A stretch of DNA of 64,000 nucleotides from contig NZ_RCUV01000006.1 in assembly GCF_003667545.1 (NCBI RefSeq), positions 62,001-126,000 of the forward strand, read 5' to 3'. Shown piece after piece: positions 55,936-64,000 of this stretch (positions are counted from its first letter, which is position 1; the number at the start of each line of letters is the position of its first letter). This DNA comes from Mycetocola manganoxydans (GTDB lineage Bacteria > Actinomycetota > Actinomycetes > Actinomycetales > Microbacteriaceae). Under the pieces are notes generated by a model. That model saw only the letters and a program-made list of their open reading frames with translations, was not told the origin of the DNA and did no database searches. Both the position numbers and the translations under genes were made by a program.

Positions 55936-55938
55936 GCT
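55910..55938 (+). promoter_or_regulatory. Promoter of rplM-rpsI
   Basis: TTGACC (55910-55915), 17-nt spacer, TAGGCT (55933-55938); the -10 overlaps the truA stop codon. The layout is the same as at the str promoter. Leader of about 125 nt before rplM. Confidence 0.7.
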
Positions 55939-56072
55939 TACCCCTTGGTGTCTGCGCTCCCTGCAGTGCGGCATCCGAAGTTGAGCCCTCCACCTGCGGC
56001 GTTCCAGTTCTGGAACTCCCAACGGAGCGGGATTCACGACCAACCAACTTACGACAAGAAAGCAGCACTACT

Positions 56073-56519
56073 GTGACGCGCACTTATACCCCCAAGGCAT
56101 CTGAGATCCAGCGGGACTGGTTCATCATCGACGCCACCAACATCGTGCTCGGCCGCCTGGCCAGCCATGTCGCCATCCTCCTCCGTGGAAAGCACAAGGC
56201 GACTTTTGCGAACCACATGGACACCGGTGACTTCGTCATCATCATCAACGCCGACAAGGTTGCCCTCACCGGCCAGAAGCTCCTCCAGAAGAAGGCATAC
56301 CGCCACTCGGGTTACCCGGGCGGCATCAAGGCTGTGACCTACGCCGAACTGCTCGAGAAGAACCCTTCCCGCGCGGTGGAGAAGGCTGTTCGCGGCATGC
56401 TCCCCAAGAACTCCCTCGGCGCTGCGCAGCTGCGCAAGCTGAAGGTCTACACCGGTTCCGAGCACCCGCACGCCGCTCAGCAGCCCAAGACGTACACCCT
56501 CGACCAGGTCGCCCAGTAA
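56073..56519 (+). CDS. rplM: 50S ribosomal protein L13
   Basis: 148 aa, start GTG 56073. [21 protein letters not shown] and [21 protein letters not shown] and the loop HPHAAQQP are signatures. Encoded with S9 as usual. Confidence 0.97.
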   Translation: MTRTYTPKASEIQRDWFIIDATNIVLGRLASHVAILLRGKHKATFANHMDTGDFVIIINADKVALTGQKLLQKKAYRHSGYPGGIKAVTYAELLEKNPSRAVEKAVRGMLPKNSLGAAQLRKLKVYTGSEHPHAAQQPKTYTLDQVAQ

Positions 56520-56547
56520 GCGCCGAAGAGACATAAGGATTCCTACA

Positions 56548-57033
56548 GTGGCGAATATTTCAGATTCCATCGCATCGGCCCCGGAGAGCTTCTCCACCGA
56601 GACGCCCAACGAAGCAGCCCCCAAGGCAGCTCGCCCGGCGCTGAGCGTTCCCGGCGCAGCCGTCGGCCGTCGCAAGCAGGCCATCGCCCGCGTGCGCCTC
56701 GTTCCCGGCTCGGGCACCATCACGGTCAACGGCCGTGAGCTCGCAGACTACTTCCCGAACAAGCTGCACCAGCAGCTCATCAACGACCCGTTCACGGTTC
56801 TCGACCTCGCAGGTGGATACGACGTCATCGCACGTATCTCCGGCGGAGGCCCCTCGGGCCAGGCGGGAGCCCTTCGTCTCGGTATCGCGCGTGCGCTCAA
56901 CCAGATCGACGAAGAGAACAACCGCGCAACGCTCAAGGCAGCCGGCTTCCTCTCCCGCGACGCTCGCGTCAAGGAGCGTAAGAAGGCTGGACTCAAGAAG
57001 GCACGTAAGGCACCTCAGTTCTCGAAGCGCTAA
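56548..57033 (+). CDS. rpsI: 30S ribosomal protein S9
   Basis: 161 aa, start GTG 56548 with AAGGA upstream. Residues 1-40 are an actinobacterial N-terminal extension. [17 protein letters not shown] and the C-terminal [12 protein letters not shown], whose last Arg reaches the P-site tRNA, are intact. Confidence 0.97.
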   Translation: MANISDSIASAPESFSTETPNEAAPKAARPALSVPGAAVGRRKQAIARVRLVPGSGTITVNGRELADYFPNKLHQQLINDPFTVLDLAGGYDVIARISGGGPSGQAGALRLGIARALNQIDEENNRATLKAAGFLSRDARVKERKKAGLKKARKAPQFSKR

Positions 57034-57060
57034 TCGCGCCTCGGTTCTGGACTGCTTGTC

Positions 57061-58422
57061 ATGTCTCGCCTGTTTGGTACTGACGGCGTTCGCGGACTCG
57101 CGAACGTCGACCTGACGGCAGACCTCGCTCTCGGCCTTGCCCAAGCCACCGCAGTGGTGCTTGGGCAAGGCCGTAGTGCTGAGGCCCGCCGCGCCGCCGG
57201 GAAACGCCCCGTCGCCGTGCTCGCCCGCGACCCCCGTGTCTCCGGCGACTTCCTCGCAGCCGCCGTCGCCGCAGGCCTGGCGTCGAGCGGTGTCGACGTC
57301 CTCGACGCTGGAGTCATCCCGACCCCCGCCGCGGCCTTCCTCATCGCCGACATCGACGCGGACTTCGGCGTCATGATCTCGGCGAGCCACAACCCTGCGC
57401 CGGACAACGGGATCAAGATCTTCGCCCGCGGCGGTCGCAAGCTGCCCGACGACGTCGAAGCCAGGATCGAGCACTACCTCACCGAGCCGAACCTCGCGCC
57501 CACCGGGCCAGGAGTCGGCAGGATCCGCCGGTTCGCGGATGCCGAGGACCGCTACGTCGTGCATCTTCTCGGCAGCCTCCCTCATCGCCTCGACGGGCTC
57601 CACGTCGTCCTCGACTGTGCCCACGGTGCCGCTGCGGGAGTGTCGCCCGAAGTGTTCCGGGACGCGGGAGCGACGCTCACCATCATCGGGAACGACCCCG
57701 ACGGGATGAACATCAACGATGGCGTCGGATCGACCCATCTCGACCTGCTGGCGAAAGCCGTTCTCGAGCACGGTGCAGACATCGGCATCGCTCACGATGG
57801 CGACGCCGACCGCTGCCTCGCTGTCGACGCCAACGGCACCGTCATCAACGGTGACCAGATCATGGCCATCCTCGCCGTCTCGATGAAGGAGCGGGGTCAC
57901 CTCACCGACAACACCCTCGTGGCCACGGTGATGAGCAACCTCGGTCTGACCATCGCCATGGAAGAGCACGGCATCTCCGTCGTGAAGACCAAGGTCGGGG
58001 ACCGATACGTTCTCGAAGAGATGAACGAAAACGGTTACGCCCTCGGGGGCGAGCAGTCCGGCCACGTGATCATGAGCGAATTCGCGACGACGGGTGACGG
58101 CATCCTGACCGGACTCCACCTCGTCAGCGAGATGGCGCGCACCGGTAAGACCGCCGCTGAACTCGCCGCTGTGATGGATGTGTACCCGCAGATCCTGGTC
58201 AACGTCAAGGACGTCGACCGCAACGGCATCCACACCGACGAGGTCCTCGCGGCAGCGGTGCTGTCTGCCCAGGAGGAACTCGGTGAGAGCGGCCGGGTTC
58301 TTCTGCGGCCGAGTGGCACCGAGCAACTGGTTCGGGTGATGGTCGAAGCGGCCGATCAGCCGACAGCCGACCGTCTCGCGCATGCCCTGGCGGATGTCGT
58401 GCGGGAGCGCCTCGCCGTCTGA
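57061..58422 (+). CDS. glmM: Phosphoglucosamine mutase
   Basis: 453 aa. Start [19 protein letters not shown], phosphoserine loop [17 protein letters not shown], metal loop HDGDADRCL, sugar loop GGEQSGHVI and phosphate loop [15 protein letters not shown] are all intact. Converts glucosamine-6-P to glucosamine-1-P for UDP-GlcNAc and peptidoglycan. A 14-bp inverted repeat (57133-57146, 57159-57172) lies within the coding region. Downstream of rplM-rpsI as in many bacteria. Confidence 0.97.
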   Translation: MSRLFGTDGVRGLANVDLTADLALGLAQATAVVLGQGRSAEARRAAGKRPVAVLARDPRVSGDFLAAAVAAGLASSGVDVLDAGVIPTPAAAFLIADIDADFGVMISASHNPAPDNGIKIFARGGRKLPDDVEARIEHYLTEPNLAPTGPGVGRIRRFADAEDRYVVHLLGSLPHRLDGLHVVLDCAHGAAAGVSPEVFRDAGATLTIIGNDPDGMNINDGVGSTHLDLLAKAVLEHGADIGIAHDGDADRCLAVDANGTVINGDQIMAILAVSMKERGHLTDNTLVATVMSNLGLTIAMEEHGISVVKTKVGDRYVLEEMNENGYALGGEQSGHVIMSEFATTGDGILTGLHLVSEMARTGKTAAELAAVMDVYPQILVNVKDVDRNGIHTDEVLAAAVLSAQEELGESGRVLLRPSGTEQLVRVMVEAADQPTADRLAHALADVVRERLAV

Positions 58423-58436
58423 CAGCCCTGATCATG

Positions 58437-58477
58437 AAACAGCCCCGGCCGCTCCTTCGAGCGACCGGGGCTGTTTT
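58437..58477. terminator. Bidirectional terminator between glmM and coaA
   Basis: A 17-bp stem with one mismatch (left arm 58437-58454, right arm 58459-58476), CTTC loop, A-run on the left and T-run on the right, between convergent genes. Suited to stop transcription from both sides. Confidence 0.9.
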
Positions 58478-58483
58478 GCTGTC

Positions 58484-59440
58484 TCACACCTTGCGGAGAA
58501 GTACCTGGCTGACCGTATGGTCTGACGCCTTGCGCAGCACGAGTTTCGCTCGTGCGCGGGTGGGACGGATGTTTTCGAGCAGGTTCGGCTCGTTGACCTC
58601 ACGCCAGTAGAACCGCGCCTTCTCCCGGGCCTCATCCTCGGTGAACGACGCATACACGTTGAAGAACGAATTGGGGTTCGTGAACGCTCCGCGCTGCAGA
58701 GCCATGAACCGCTCCTCGTACCAGGTCGCGATGTCGGAGGACCTGGCGTCGACGTAGACGCTGAAATCGAAGAGGTCGCTCACCGTGAGGCGGTTCCCGT
58801 TTCCGGCCGGCTGAAGGACGTTGAGCCCTTCGACGATGAGGACGTCCGGCCGGCGAACGACCACCTGCGCGTCGGGCACGATGTCGTACTTGAGGTGCGA
58901 GTAGAACGGCGCCCGTACCTCGTGCGCACCGCTCTTGACAGCGCTCACGAAACGGAGCAGGGCGCGACGGTCGTACGACTCAGGGAATCCCTTGCGGTCC
59001 ATGATCCCGCGGCGCTTGAGTTCGGCGTTGGGGTAGAGGAACCCGTCCGTGGTGATGAGTTCGACCCGCGGCGTGTCCGGCCAGCGTGACATGAGCTCAC
59101 GGAGGAGGCGTGCCACCGTCGACTTACCGACGGCGACGGAGCCGGCGACGCCGATGACGAACGGCGTGCGCTCCGTCTTCTCACCGAGGAACGCGCTCGT
59201 CGATTCATGCAGCTTCTTGGCGTTGGCGACGTAGAGGCTCAGCAGCCGGCTGAGGGGCAGGTAGACCTCTTCGACCTCCCGCAGGTCCAGCCGGTCGCCC
59301 AGACCACGCAGCTGGAACACCTCGGCGTCCGTGAGGGGGGATTCGGCGGTGGGCGCGAGTCTCGACCAGTCAGAACGGTCGATTTCCACGAACGGAGTGG
59401 GCTGCGCGGTCGCGGTTGAGCCGTGGGAGGGGTCCGACAT
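58484..59440 (-). CDS. coaA: Pantothenate kinase, type I
   Basis: 318 aa. P-loop [42 protein letters not shown] and [11 protein letters not shown] are typical of the bacterial CoaA family. First step of coenzyme A synthesis. On the reverse strand, divergent from glmS with 35 bp between the two start codons; TAGACT on this strand (59451-59456, read in reverse) is a likely -10 close to the ATG. Confidence 0.96.
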   Translation of the reverse strand: MSDPSHGSTATAQPTPFVEIDRSDWSRLAPTAESPLTDAEVFQLRGLGDRLDLREVEEVYLPLSRLLSLYVANAKKLHESTSAFLGEKTERTPFVIGVAGSVAVGKSTVARLLRELMSRWPDTPRVELITTDGFLYPNAELKRRGIMDRKGFPESYDRRALLRFVSAVKSGAHEVRAPFYSHLKYDIVPDAQVVVRRPDVLIVEGLNVLQPAGNGNRLTVSDLFDFSVYVDARSSDIATWYEERFMALQRGAFTNPNSFFNVYASFTEDEAREKARFYWREVNEPNLLENIRPTRARAKLVLRKASDHTVSQVLLRKV

Positions 59441-59462
59441 AAGGTTCCCAGTCTATTGCCGC

Positions 59463-59468
59463 TATCGT
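59463..59468 (+). promoter_or_regulatory. -10 element for a probably leaderless glmS transcript
   Basis: TATCGT (59463-59468), 7 nt, ATG 59476. No ribosome site. The whole divergent interval with coaA is only 35 bp, so there is no room for a glmS riboswitch or ribozyme. Confidence 0.5.
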
Positions 59469-59475
59469 TGAGCCC

Positions 59476-61326
59476 ATGTGTGGAATCGTCGGTTACGTTG
59501 GCAACAACGACAGTATTAATGTTCTTCTCAGTGGTCTCGGCCGTCTGGAGTATCGCGGATATGACTCCGCCGGCGTCGCCGTCATCGACGAGACGGGTGC
59601 GATCCGCACCCGTAAGCGGGCCGGAAAGCTCGCCGTGCTCGCCGGAGACGTCAAGGCGAGTGCCATGGAAACCAGCCACACCGGAATCGGGCACACCCGC
59701 TGGGCGACCCACGGCGCTCCGACCGACCAGAACGCTCACCCCCACCTCGGTGACGACGGCAAGCTCGCCCTGATCCACAACGGCATCATCGAGAACTTCG
59801 CGCCACTCAAGAAGGAACTCGTCGCCGACGGTTACACGTTCATCAGCGAGACCGACTCCGAAGTCGCCGCGGTGCTCCTCGGTCGCGAATACCGCAAGAC
59901 CAAGAACCTCCGTGAGGCCTTCCAGCACGTCGTCGCGCAGCTCGAGGGCGCGTTCACCCTCCTCGCCGTGCACGAAGAAGAGCCGGGCCTCGTCGTCGGA
60001 GCTCGCCGCAACTCACCCCTCGTGATCGGCCTCGGCGATGGCGAGAACTTCCTCGCATCCGACGTCGCCGCATTCGTCGAGTACACCCAGAGCGCCCTCG
60101 CCATCGGCCAGGACCAGATCGTCTCCATCACCCCTGACGCCGTCTCGGTGACGGACTTCTTCGGCGAGGCCGTCGAGGTCGAGCCGTTCGAGATCCAGTG
60201 GGATGCCTCCGCTGCCGAGAAGGGCGGCTGGTCCAGCTTCATGGCCAAGGAGATCGATGAAGAGCCGGATGCCGTCGCCAACACCCTGCGCGGCCGCATC
60301 GACGAAGAGGGCCGGGTTGTCATCCCCGAACTGAACGGTCTTGACGAGCTGTTCGCCGACATCAACCGCATCGTGGTCATCGCGTGCGGTACAGCCGCAT
60401 ACGCCGGCCAGGTCGGCAAGTACGCGCTCGAGAAATGGGCCGGAATCCCGGTCGATGTCGAGCTCAGCCACGAGTTCCGTTACCGCGAGCCCGTCATCAC
60501 GCCGCAGACCCTCGTCGTCTCCATCAGCCAGTCCGGTGAGACCATGGACACGCTCATGGCCGTGAAGTACGCGAGCGAAGCAGGCGCCAGGACGTTGTCC
60601 ATCTGCAACACGCAGGGCGCGACCATCCCGCGTGAATCCGACGCCGTGGTCTACACCCACGCCGGCCCGGAGGTCGCCGTCGCGTCGACGAAGGCATTCG
60701 TCGCTCAAATCACCGCTCTGTACCTGTTCGCGCTTCATCTCGCGCGCGTCCGCGGTAGCCAGTCGAGCGAGATGCTCGCCGAGCAGTCGGCCGAACTCCT
60801 CGCGATCCCGGAGAAGATCCGCACCATCCTCGGTGAGCAGGATGTCGTCGTCCAGCTCGCCCGATGGATGAGCGACTCCCGCGCCGTTCTGTTCCTCGGC
60901 CGCCACGTCGGCTTCCCGATCGCGCTCGAAGGCGCGCTCAAGCTCAAGGAGCTCGCGTACATCCACGCCGAAGGCTTCGCCGCCGGCGAGCTCAAGCACG
61001 GCCCGATCGCGCTGATCGAGCCAGGCCAGCCGGTCTTCGTCGTCGTTCCAAGCCCGCGCGCGTCAGCGACCATCCACTCGAAGGTCGTCTCCAACATCCA
61101 GGAGATCCGTGCCCGCGGCGCGAAGGTCATCGCCATCGCCGAAGAGGGCGACGCGTCGGTTCTGCCGTTCACAGACGTGGTGCTTCGCATCCCGCTGGCC
61201 GGGCCGCTGTTCGAGCCGCTCCTCGCCGTCATCCCGCTGCAGATCTTCGCAATGGAACTGGCGAGCGCGAAGGGTCTCGATGTCGACCAGCCCCGCAACC
61301 TGGCCAAGTCCGTCACCGTCGAGTAA
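59476..61326 (+). CDS. glmS: Glutamine-fructose-6-phosphate aminotransferase (isomerizing)
   Basis: 616 aa. Cys2 of MCGIVGYVG is the N-terminal nucleophile of the glutaminase domain (HTRWATHGAPT, HNGIIENF). Two SIS domains follow (ACGTAAYAGQVGKY, VVSISQSGETMDTL; FLGRHVGFPIALEGALKLKE) and the end is LAKSVTVE. Makes glucosamine-6-phosphate, the substrate of GlmM encoded upstream. Confidence 0.97.
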   Translation: MCGIVGYVGNNDSINVLLSGLGRLEYRGYDSAGVAVIDETGAIRTRKRAGKLAVLAGDVKASAMETSHTGIGHTRWATHGAPTDQNAHPHLGDDGKLALIHNGIIENFAPLKKELVADGYTFISETDSEVAAVLLGREYRKTKNLREAFQHVVAQLEGAFTLLAVHEEEPGLVVGARRNSPLVIGLGDGENFLASDVAAFVEYTQSALAIGQDQIVSITPDAVSVTDFFGEAVEVEPFEIQWDASAAEKGGWSSFMAKEIDEEPDAVANTLRGRIDEEGRVVIPELNGLDELFADINRIVVIACGTAAYAGQVGKYALEKWAGIPVDVELSHEFRYREPVITPQTLVVSISQSGETMDTLMAVKYASEAGARTLSICNTQGATIPRESDAVVYTHAGPEVAVASTKAFVAQITALYLFALHLARVRGSQSSEMLAEQSAELLAIPEKIRTILGEQDVVVQLARWMSDSRAVLFLGRHVGFPIALEGALKLKELAYIHAEGFAAGELKHGPIALIEPGQPVFVVVPSPRASATIHSKVVSNIQEIRARGAKVIAIAEEGDASVLPFTDVVLRIPLAGPLFEPLLAVIPLQIFAMELASAKGLDVDQPRNLAKSVTVE

Positions 61327-61357
61327 CCGGACTCCCGGCGGGGGAGAGAGGAACAGC

Positions 61358-61747
61358 GTGATCGTCGGCATCGGAGTCGACCTGGTCGACCTGGCACGTT
61401 TCGAGCGTGCGGTGGACCGGACTCCCGGGTTGCGCGATCGCCTGTTCGCTCCCAGCGAACAGGACAAGCCGCTTCGCTCCCTCGCCGGCCGGTTCGCCGC
61501 CAAGGAAGCGCTGATCAAGGCCCTCGGAAGCTCTGACGGCGTGCACTGGCTCGAGATCATCGTGACCAACGACCCGCAGGGCGACCCGCGGTTCGAGTTG
61601 TCCGGCGAGACGGCAGCCGTCGTCGCCGCGCGCGGGATCACCTCACTGCATCTGTCGATGAGCCACGACGCTGGGGCGGCGATCGCCTTCGTGCTCGCCG
61701 AGCGCGCTGAAGCTCCTCTCGGCGACGCCGGGACGGATGCCGCATGA
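61358..61747 (+). CDS. acpS: Holo-[acyl-carrier-protein] synthase
   Basis: 129 aa, start GTG 61358 behind GGAGAGAGGA. MIVGIGVDLVDLARFER (metal-binding Asp) and GRFAAKEALIKALG (catalytic Glu and Lys) are the family motifs. Transfers 4'-phosphopantetheine from CoA to acyl carrier protein. Overlaps alr by 4 bp. Confidence 0.95.
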   Translation: MIVGIGVDLVDLARFERAVDRTPGLRDRLFAPSEQDKPLRSLAGRFAAKEALIKALGSSDGVHWLEIIVTNDPQGDPRFELSGETAAVVAARGITSLHLSMSHDAGAAIAFVLAERAEAPLGDAGTDAA

Positions 61748-62850
61748 CGGCCTTTCGGGAGGCGCTCGTCGATCTGGGAGCCGTGACGGCGAACATCCGC
61801 ACCCTGCGCGCTCGAATCGGTACCCATCACCTCCTCGCGGTGGTCAAGGCCGACGCCTACGGGCACGGTGCTGTGCCCGTAGCGCGTGCCGCTCTCGAGG
61901 GCGGAGCGGACTGGCTCGGAACCGCCGACATCACCGAGGCGCTCGCCCTGCGGTCCGCAGGGATCGACGCGCCCCTGCTCTGCTGGCTGCACGAGGAGGG
62001 GGCGGACTTCTCCGCGGCCGTGAGGGAGGGAATCGACCTCGGCGCGTCCTCGGCCGCCCAGCTGGATGCCGTCGCTCGCGCGGCAGGCACGTCGCGCGCT
62101 GCCGTGCACCTCAAGCTCGACACGGGACTCAGCAGGAACGGTGTCGCGGAGGCCGACTGGGCTGCCGTCTTCGACCATGCCCGGCGCCTCGAAGAGGCAG
62201 GCTCGCTCTCGATCCGCGGAATCTTCTCGCACCTGTCGAACGCGTCGGCCGAGGACGACCGGGCGGCAGTCGCCGTCTTCCGCCGGGGGCTTGCCCTCGC
62301 CGAGAACGCCGGACTCCGGCCGGACCTCGTCCATCTCGCCGCGACAGCGGCGGCGATCGACCTCCCAGACGCCCGGTTCAACACGGTCCGGATCGGCATC
62401 GGCATGTACGGTCTCTCGCCGTTCGACGACCGGAGCTCCGCGGATCTCGGCCTCGTGCCCGCGATGACCCTGATGGGACGGATCGCGGCGGTCCGCCGAC
62501 TGCCTGCCGGCAGTGGCGTCTCGTACAGTTACACCTACCGGACCCAGCGGGAATCCACCCTCGCGCTCGTTCCGCTCGGATACGCGGACGGGGTCCCACG
62601 CCAGGCCTCCGGCGCCGGGCACGTCGTCATCGCCGGTTCCCGGTTTCCTGTCGCCGGTCGCATCGCCATGGACCAGTTCGTCGTCGACGTCGGGGACCTC
62701 GACGTCGCCGTGGGAGACGATGTGATCCTCTTCGGCGACCCGGTCTCCGGTGTCCCGAGTGCCACCGAGTGGGCCGAAGCCGCAGGCACGATCAATTACG
62801 AGATCGTCACCCGGATCGGCGCACGCGTCGAGAGGCGGTACGTCCGGTGA
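61744..62850 (+). CDS. alr: Alanine racemase
   Basis: 368 aa. PLP lysine in VVKADAYGHGAVPVA, RIGIGMYGLSPF and the second-base tyrosine in SVSYSYTYR-type region (GVSYSYTYRT) are present; GRIAMDQFVVDVGD is conserved. Makes D-alanine for peptidoglycan. Translationally coupled to acpS and tsaE by 4-bp overlaps. Confidence 0.96.
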   Translation: MTAFREALVDLGAVTANIRTLRARIGTHHLLAVVKADAYGHGAVPVARAALEGGADWLGTADITEALALRSAGIDAPLLCWLHEEGADFSAAVREGIDLGASSAAQLDAVARAAGTSRAAVHLKLDTGLSRNGVAEADWAAVFDHARRLEEAGSLSIRGIFSHLSNASAEDDRAAVAVFRRGLALAENAGLRPDLVHLAATAAAIDLPDARFNTVRIGIGMYGLSPFDDRSSADLGLVPAMTLMGRIAAVRRLPAGSGVSYSYTYRTQRESTLALVPLGYADGVPRQASGAGHVVIAGSRFPVAGRIAMDQFVVDVGDLDVAVGDDVILFGDPVSGVPSATEWAEAAGTINYEIVTRIGARVERRYVR

Positions 62851-63329
62851 TCGAGCTGCCGTTCGAGGCGATGGTCGACACGTCGGACGACATGCACGAA
62901 CTCGGGATCCGGCTCGGCGCCTCCCTCCAGGCGGGAGACCTGCTCGTCCTCACCGGGCCGCTCGGGGCGGGCAAGACCACTCTGACGCGCGGTATCGGTG
63001 AGGGGCTCGGTGTTCGCGGGCCGGTGACGAGTCCCACCTTCGTCCTCGCCCGCACCCATCCCAACCTCGTCGGAGGTCCGCCACTCGTGCACGTCGACGC
63101 GTACCGGCTGAGCGAGGCCATCGAACTCGACGACCTCGACATCGATTACGCCAGGAGCGTCGTCATCGTCGAGTGGGGCAGGGGGCTCGTCGACGCGATC
63201 GCCCCGGGATGGGTCGATGTCGAAATCGAGCGGCCGACCGGCGCGTCCCAAAGCGAGGTGGATGGGGACGTGGCGGATGCCGGGGACGAGCCCCGTCGCA
63301 TCCGCATCACCCGGGCAACGGCCCGGTGA
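62847..63329 (+). CDS. tsaE: tRNA threonylcarbamoyladenosine biosynthesis ATPase TsaE
   Basis: 160 aa, start GTG 62847 in the alr overlap. Walker A GPLGAGKTTLTRGIG, then TSPTFVLARTH, the HVDAYRLS strand (Walker B Asp) and VVIVEWGRGL. The ATPase of the TsaB-D-E complex that makes t6A37 in tRNA. A C-terminal extension (GDVADAGDEPRRI) is longer than in E. coli. Confidence 0.95.
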   Translation: MIELPFEAMVDTSDDMHELGIRLGASLQAGDLLVLTGPLGAGKTTLTRGIGEGLGVRGPVTSPTFVLARTHPNLVGGPPLVHVDAYRLSEAIELDDLDIDYARSVVIVEWGRGLVDAIAPGWVDVEIERPTGASQSEVDGDVADAGDEPRRIRITRATAR

Positions 63330-63349
63330 TGCCGCACTTCCTGAGCGCG

Positions 63350-63355
63350 TAGGCT
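63350..63355 (+). promoter_or_regulatory. -10 element for a probably leaderless tsaB transcript
   Basis: TAGGCT (63350-63355), 7 nt, GTG 63363. Gap of 33 bp after tsaE; no ribosome site seen. Confidence 0.5.
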
Positions 63356-63362
63356 TGACCGC

Positions 63363-63980
63363 GTGCTTCTCGCCATAGATTCCTCCACCGGCACCTCCGT
63401 CGCCGTGGTCGACCTGGCTGGCGGCATCCTCGCCGAACAGGCGATCGATGACACCATGAGTCACGCCGAGGTCGTCGGCGCGCTCCTGGGCGACACCCTC
63501 CGCGAGGCCGGGGTCGTCCCCGCCGATCTCTCCGCGGTCGCCTGCGGCATGGGACCCGGTCCGTTCACCGGGTTGAGGATCGGCATCGCCGCCGCGCGCG
63601 CATTCGCGTTCGGCGCGGGGAAACCGGTCGTGCCACTCGTCAGCCATGATGCCGTCGCCTTCGCGTGGTACTCGGCAGGCAACGAAGGGGACCTTCTCGT
63701 CGAGACCGACGCGCGGCGCAAGGAACTGTACTGGTCGGCGTACGCGGGTCTGTCTGCTGCCGGCCTGCCGGTTCGCGTCGGGGGCCCAGGGCTCGCGAGG
63801 CCAGAGGATGTTCCCGAGTCCACCGGTACGCGGCTCGAGGCCGCAGCGGTGTCAGCGGGAGCCCTCGGCATGCTCGCCGAGCTGACCTGGGCTGCCGGCA
63901 ACGATTTCGCAGCAGACGAACCGCTGTATCTCCGGTCACCGGATGTCAGCATCTCGTCGCGGAAACGCGTGACCTCATGA
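63363..63980 (+). CDS. tsaB: tRNA threonylcarbamoyladenosine biosynthesis protein TsaB
   Basis: 205 aa. MLLAIDSSTGTSVAVVD start, then the GPGPFTGLRIGIAAARAFA motif of the ASKHA-type fold. It is the catalytically inert partner that holds TsaD. The C-terminus is YLRSPDVS-like as in actinobacterial TsaB. Overlaps the next gene by ATGA. Confidence 0.95.
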   Translation: MLLAIDSSTGTSVAVVDLAGGILAEQAIDDTMSHAEVVGALLGDTLREAGVVPADLSAVACGMGPGPFTGLRIGIAAARAFAFGAGKPVVPLVSHDAVAFAWYSAGNEGDLLVETDARRKELYWSAYAGLSAAGLPVRVGGPGLARPEDVPESTGTRLEAAAVSAGALGMLAELTWAAGNDFAADEPLYLRSPDVSISSRKRVTS

Positions 63981-64000
63981 CGTGGCAGTTACGCCGCGCA
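63977..64000 (+). CDS. Start of the next gene, probably rimI (3' truncated)
   Basis: Only eight codons (MTWQLRRA) are present, starting at the ATG of the ATGA overlap with tsaB. In Actinobacteria tsaB is usually followed by rimI, the ribosomal S18 alanine N-acetyltransferase (then tsaD), and an opening of this kind fits an acetyltransferase. The assignment is from gene order; the residues alone do not prove it. Confidence 0.45.

Noticed and set aside
59441-59475. A glmS ribozyme/riboswitch
   Set aside because: Only 35 bp separate glmS from coaA, too short for the ribozyme, and this element belongs mainly to Firmicutes.

Overview
The window is high-GC DNA from an actinobacterium, most likely of the order Micrococcales and resembling Microbacteriaceae. 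This is inferred from codon use, the many GTG starts, alanine/lysine-rich extensions on several ribosomal proteins, the absence of rpsN and rpsD from their usual slots, and a FHA/PP2C/kinase/MoxR/DUF58/transglutaminase-like locus. No species can be named from the sequence alone. No tRNA, rRNA, CRISPR array, IS element or phage gene was seen.

Region 1 (1-23.9 kb) is the accessory part. It opens with a module resembling type VII secretion (T7SS): a WXG100-like protein that lacks the signature tryptophan, a second small WXG100-like protein, and a 446-aa protein with a coiled N-terminus and a membrane-active-looking segment. The three are flanked on both sides by a duplicated, unrecognised two-gene cassette (A1-B1 at 139-1370, A2-B2 at 3525-4714). 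Next comes a Ser/Thr phospho-signalling block: PP2C phosphatase, FHA protein, membrane Ser/Thr kinase and a FHA-like protein fused to a helix-turn-helix. A 1764-aa anchored surface protein follows, with about eleven Ig/cadherin-like units and two FN3-like domains, then MoxR ATPase, DUF58, a transglutaminase-like protein whose Cys/His/Asp triad is replaced, another FHA protein, a small membrane protein and two hypotheticals. No T7SS motor gene is present, so secretion is inferred from the substrates only.

Region 2 (23.9-42.0 kb) is the ribosomal superoperon: rpsL-rpsG-fusA-tuf with a good promoter and a strong terminator; a 700-bp gap holding a probable 6C-type small RNA with its own terminator; then rpsJ-rplCDWB-rpsS-rplV-rpsC-rplP-rpmC-rpsQ, rplN-rplX-rplE, rpsH-rplFR-rpsE-rpmD-rplO, secY-adk-map. 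rpsN is absent, and the rplE-rpsH gap carries two large hairpins and a promoter-like sequence.

Region 3 (42.0-50.7 kb) is a class-IV aminotransferase gene plus a complete mannitol phosphotransferase locus: divergent PRD activator, an orphan IIB, HPr, EI, mannitol IICB, IIA and mannitol-1-phosphate dehydrogenase. It lies between map and infA, which are usually adjacent in related genomes.

Region 4 (50.7-64.0 kb) resumes with infA-rpmJ-rpsM-rpsK-rpoA-rplQ (rpsD absent, a 41-nt perfect palindrome in its place), a tandem GNAT acetyltransferase, truA, rplM-rpsI, glmM, coaA (reverse strand), glmS, acpS, alr, tsaE, tsaB and the first codons of a gene that is probably rimI. glmM/glmS/alr feed peptidoglycan precursors, acpS and coaA serve coenzyme A and acyl carrier protein, and tsaE/tsaB serve tRNA t6A. 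Several genes in the window have a TANNNT -10 hexamer only 6-7 nt before the start codon, which suggests leaderless mRNAs.
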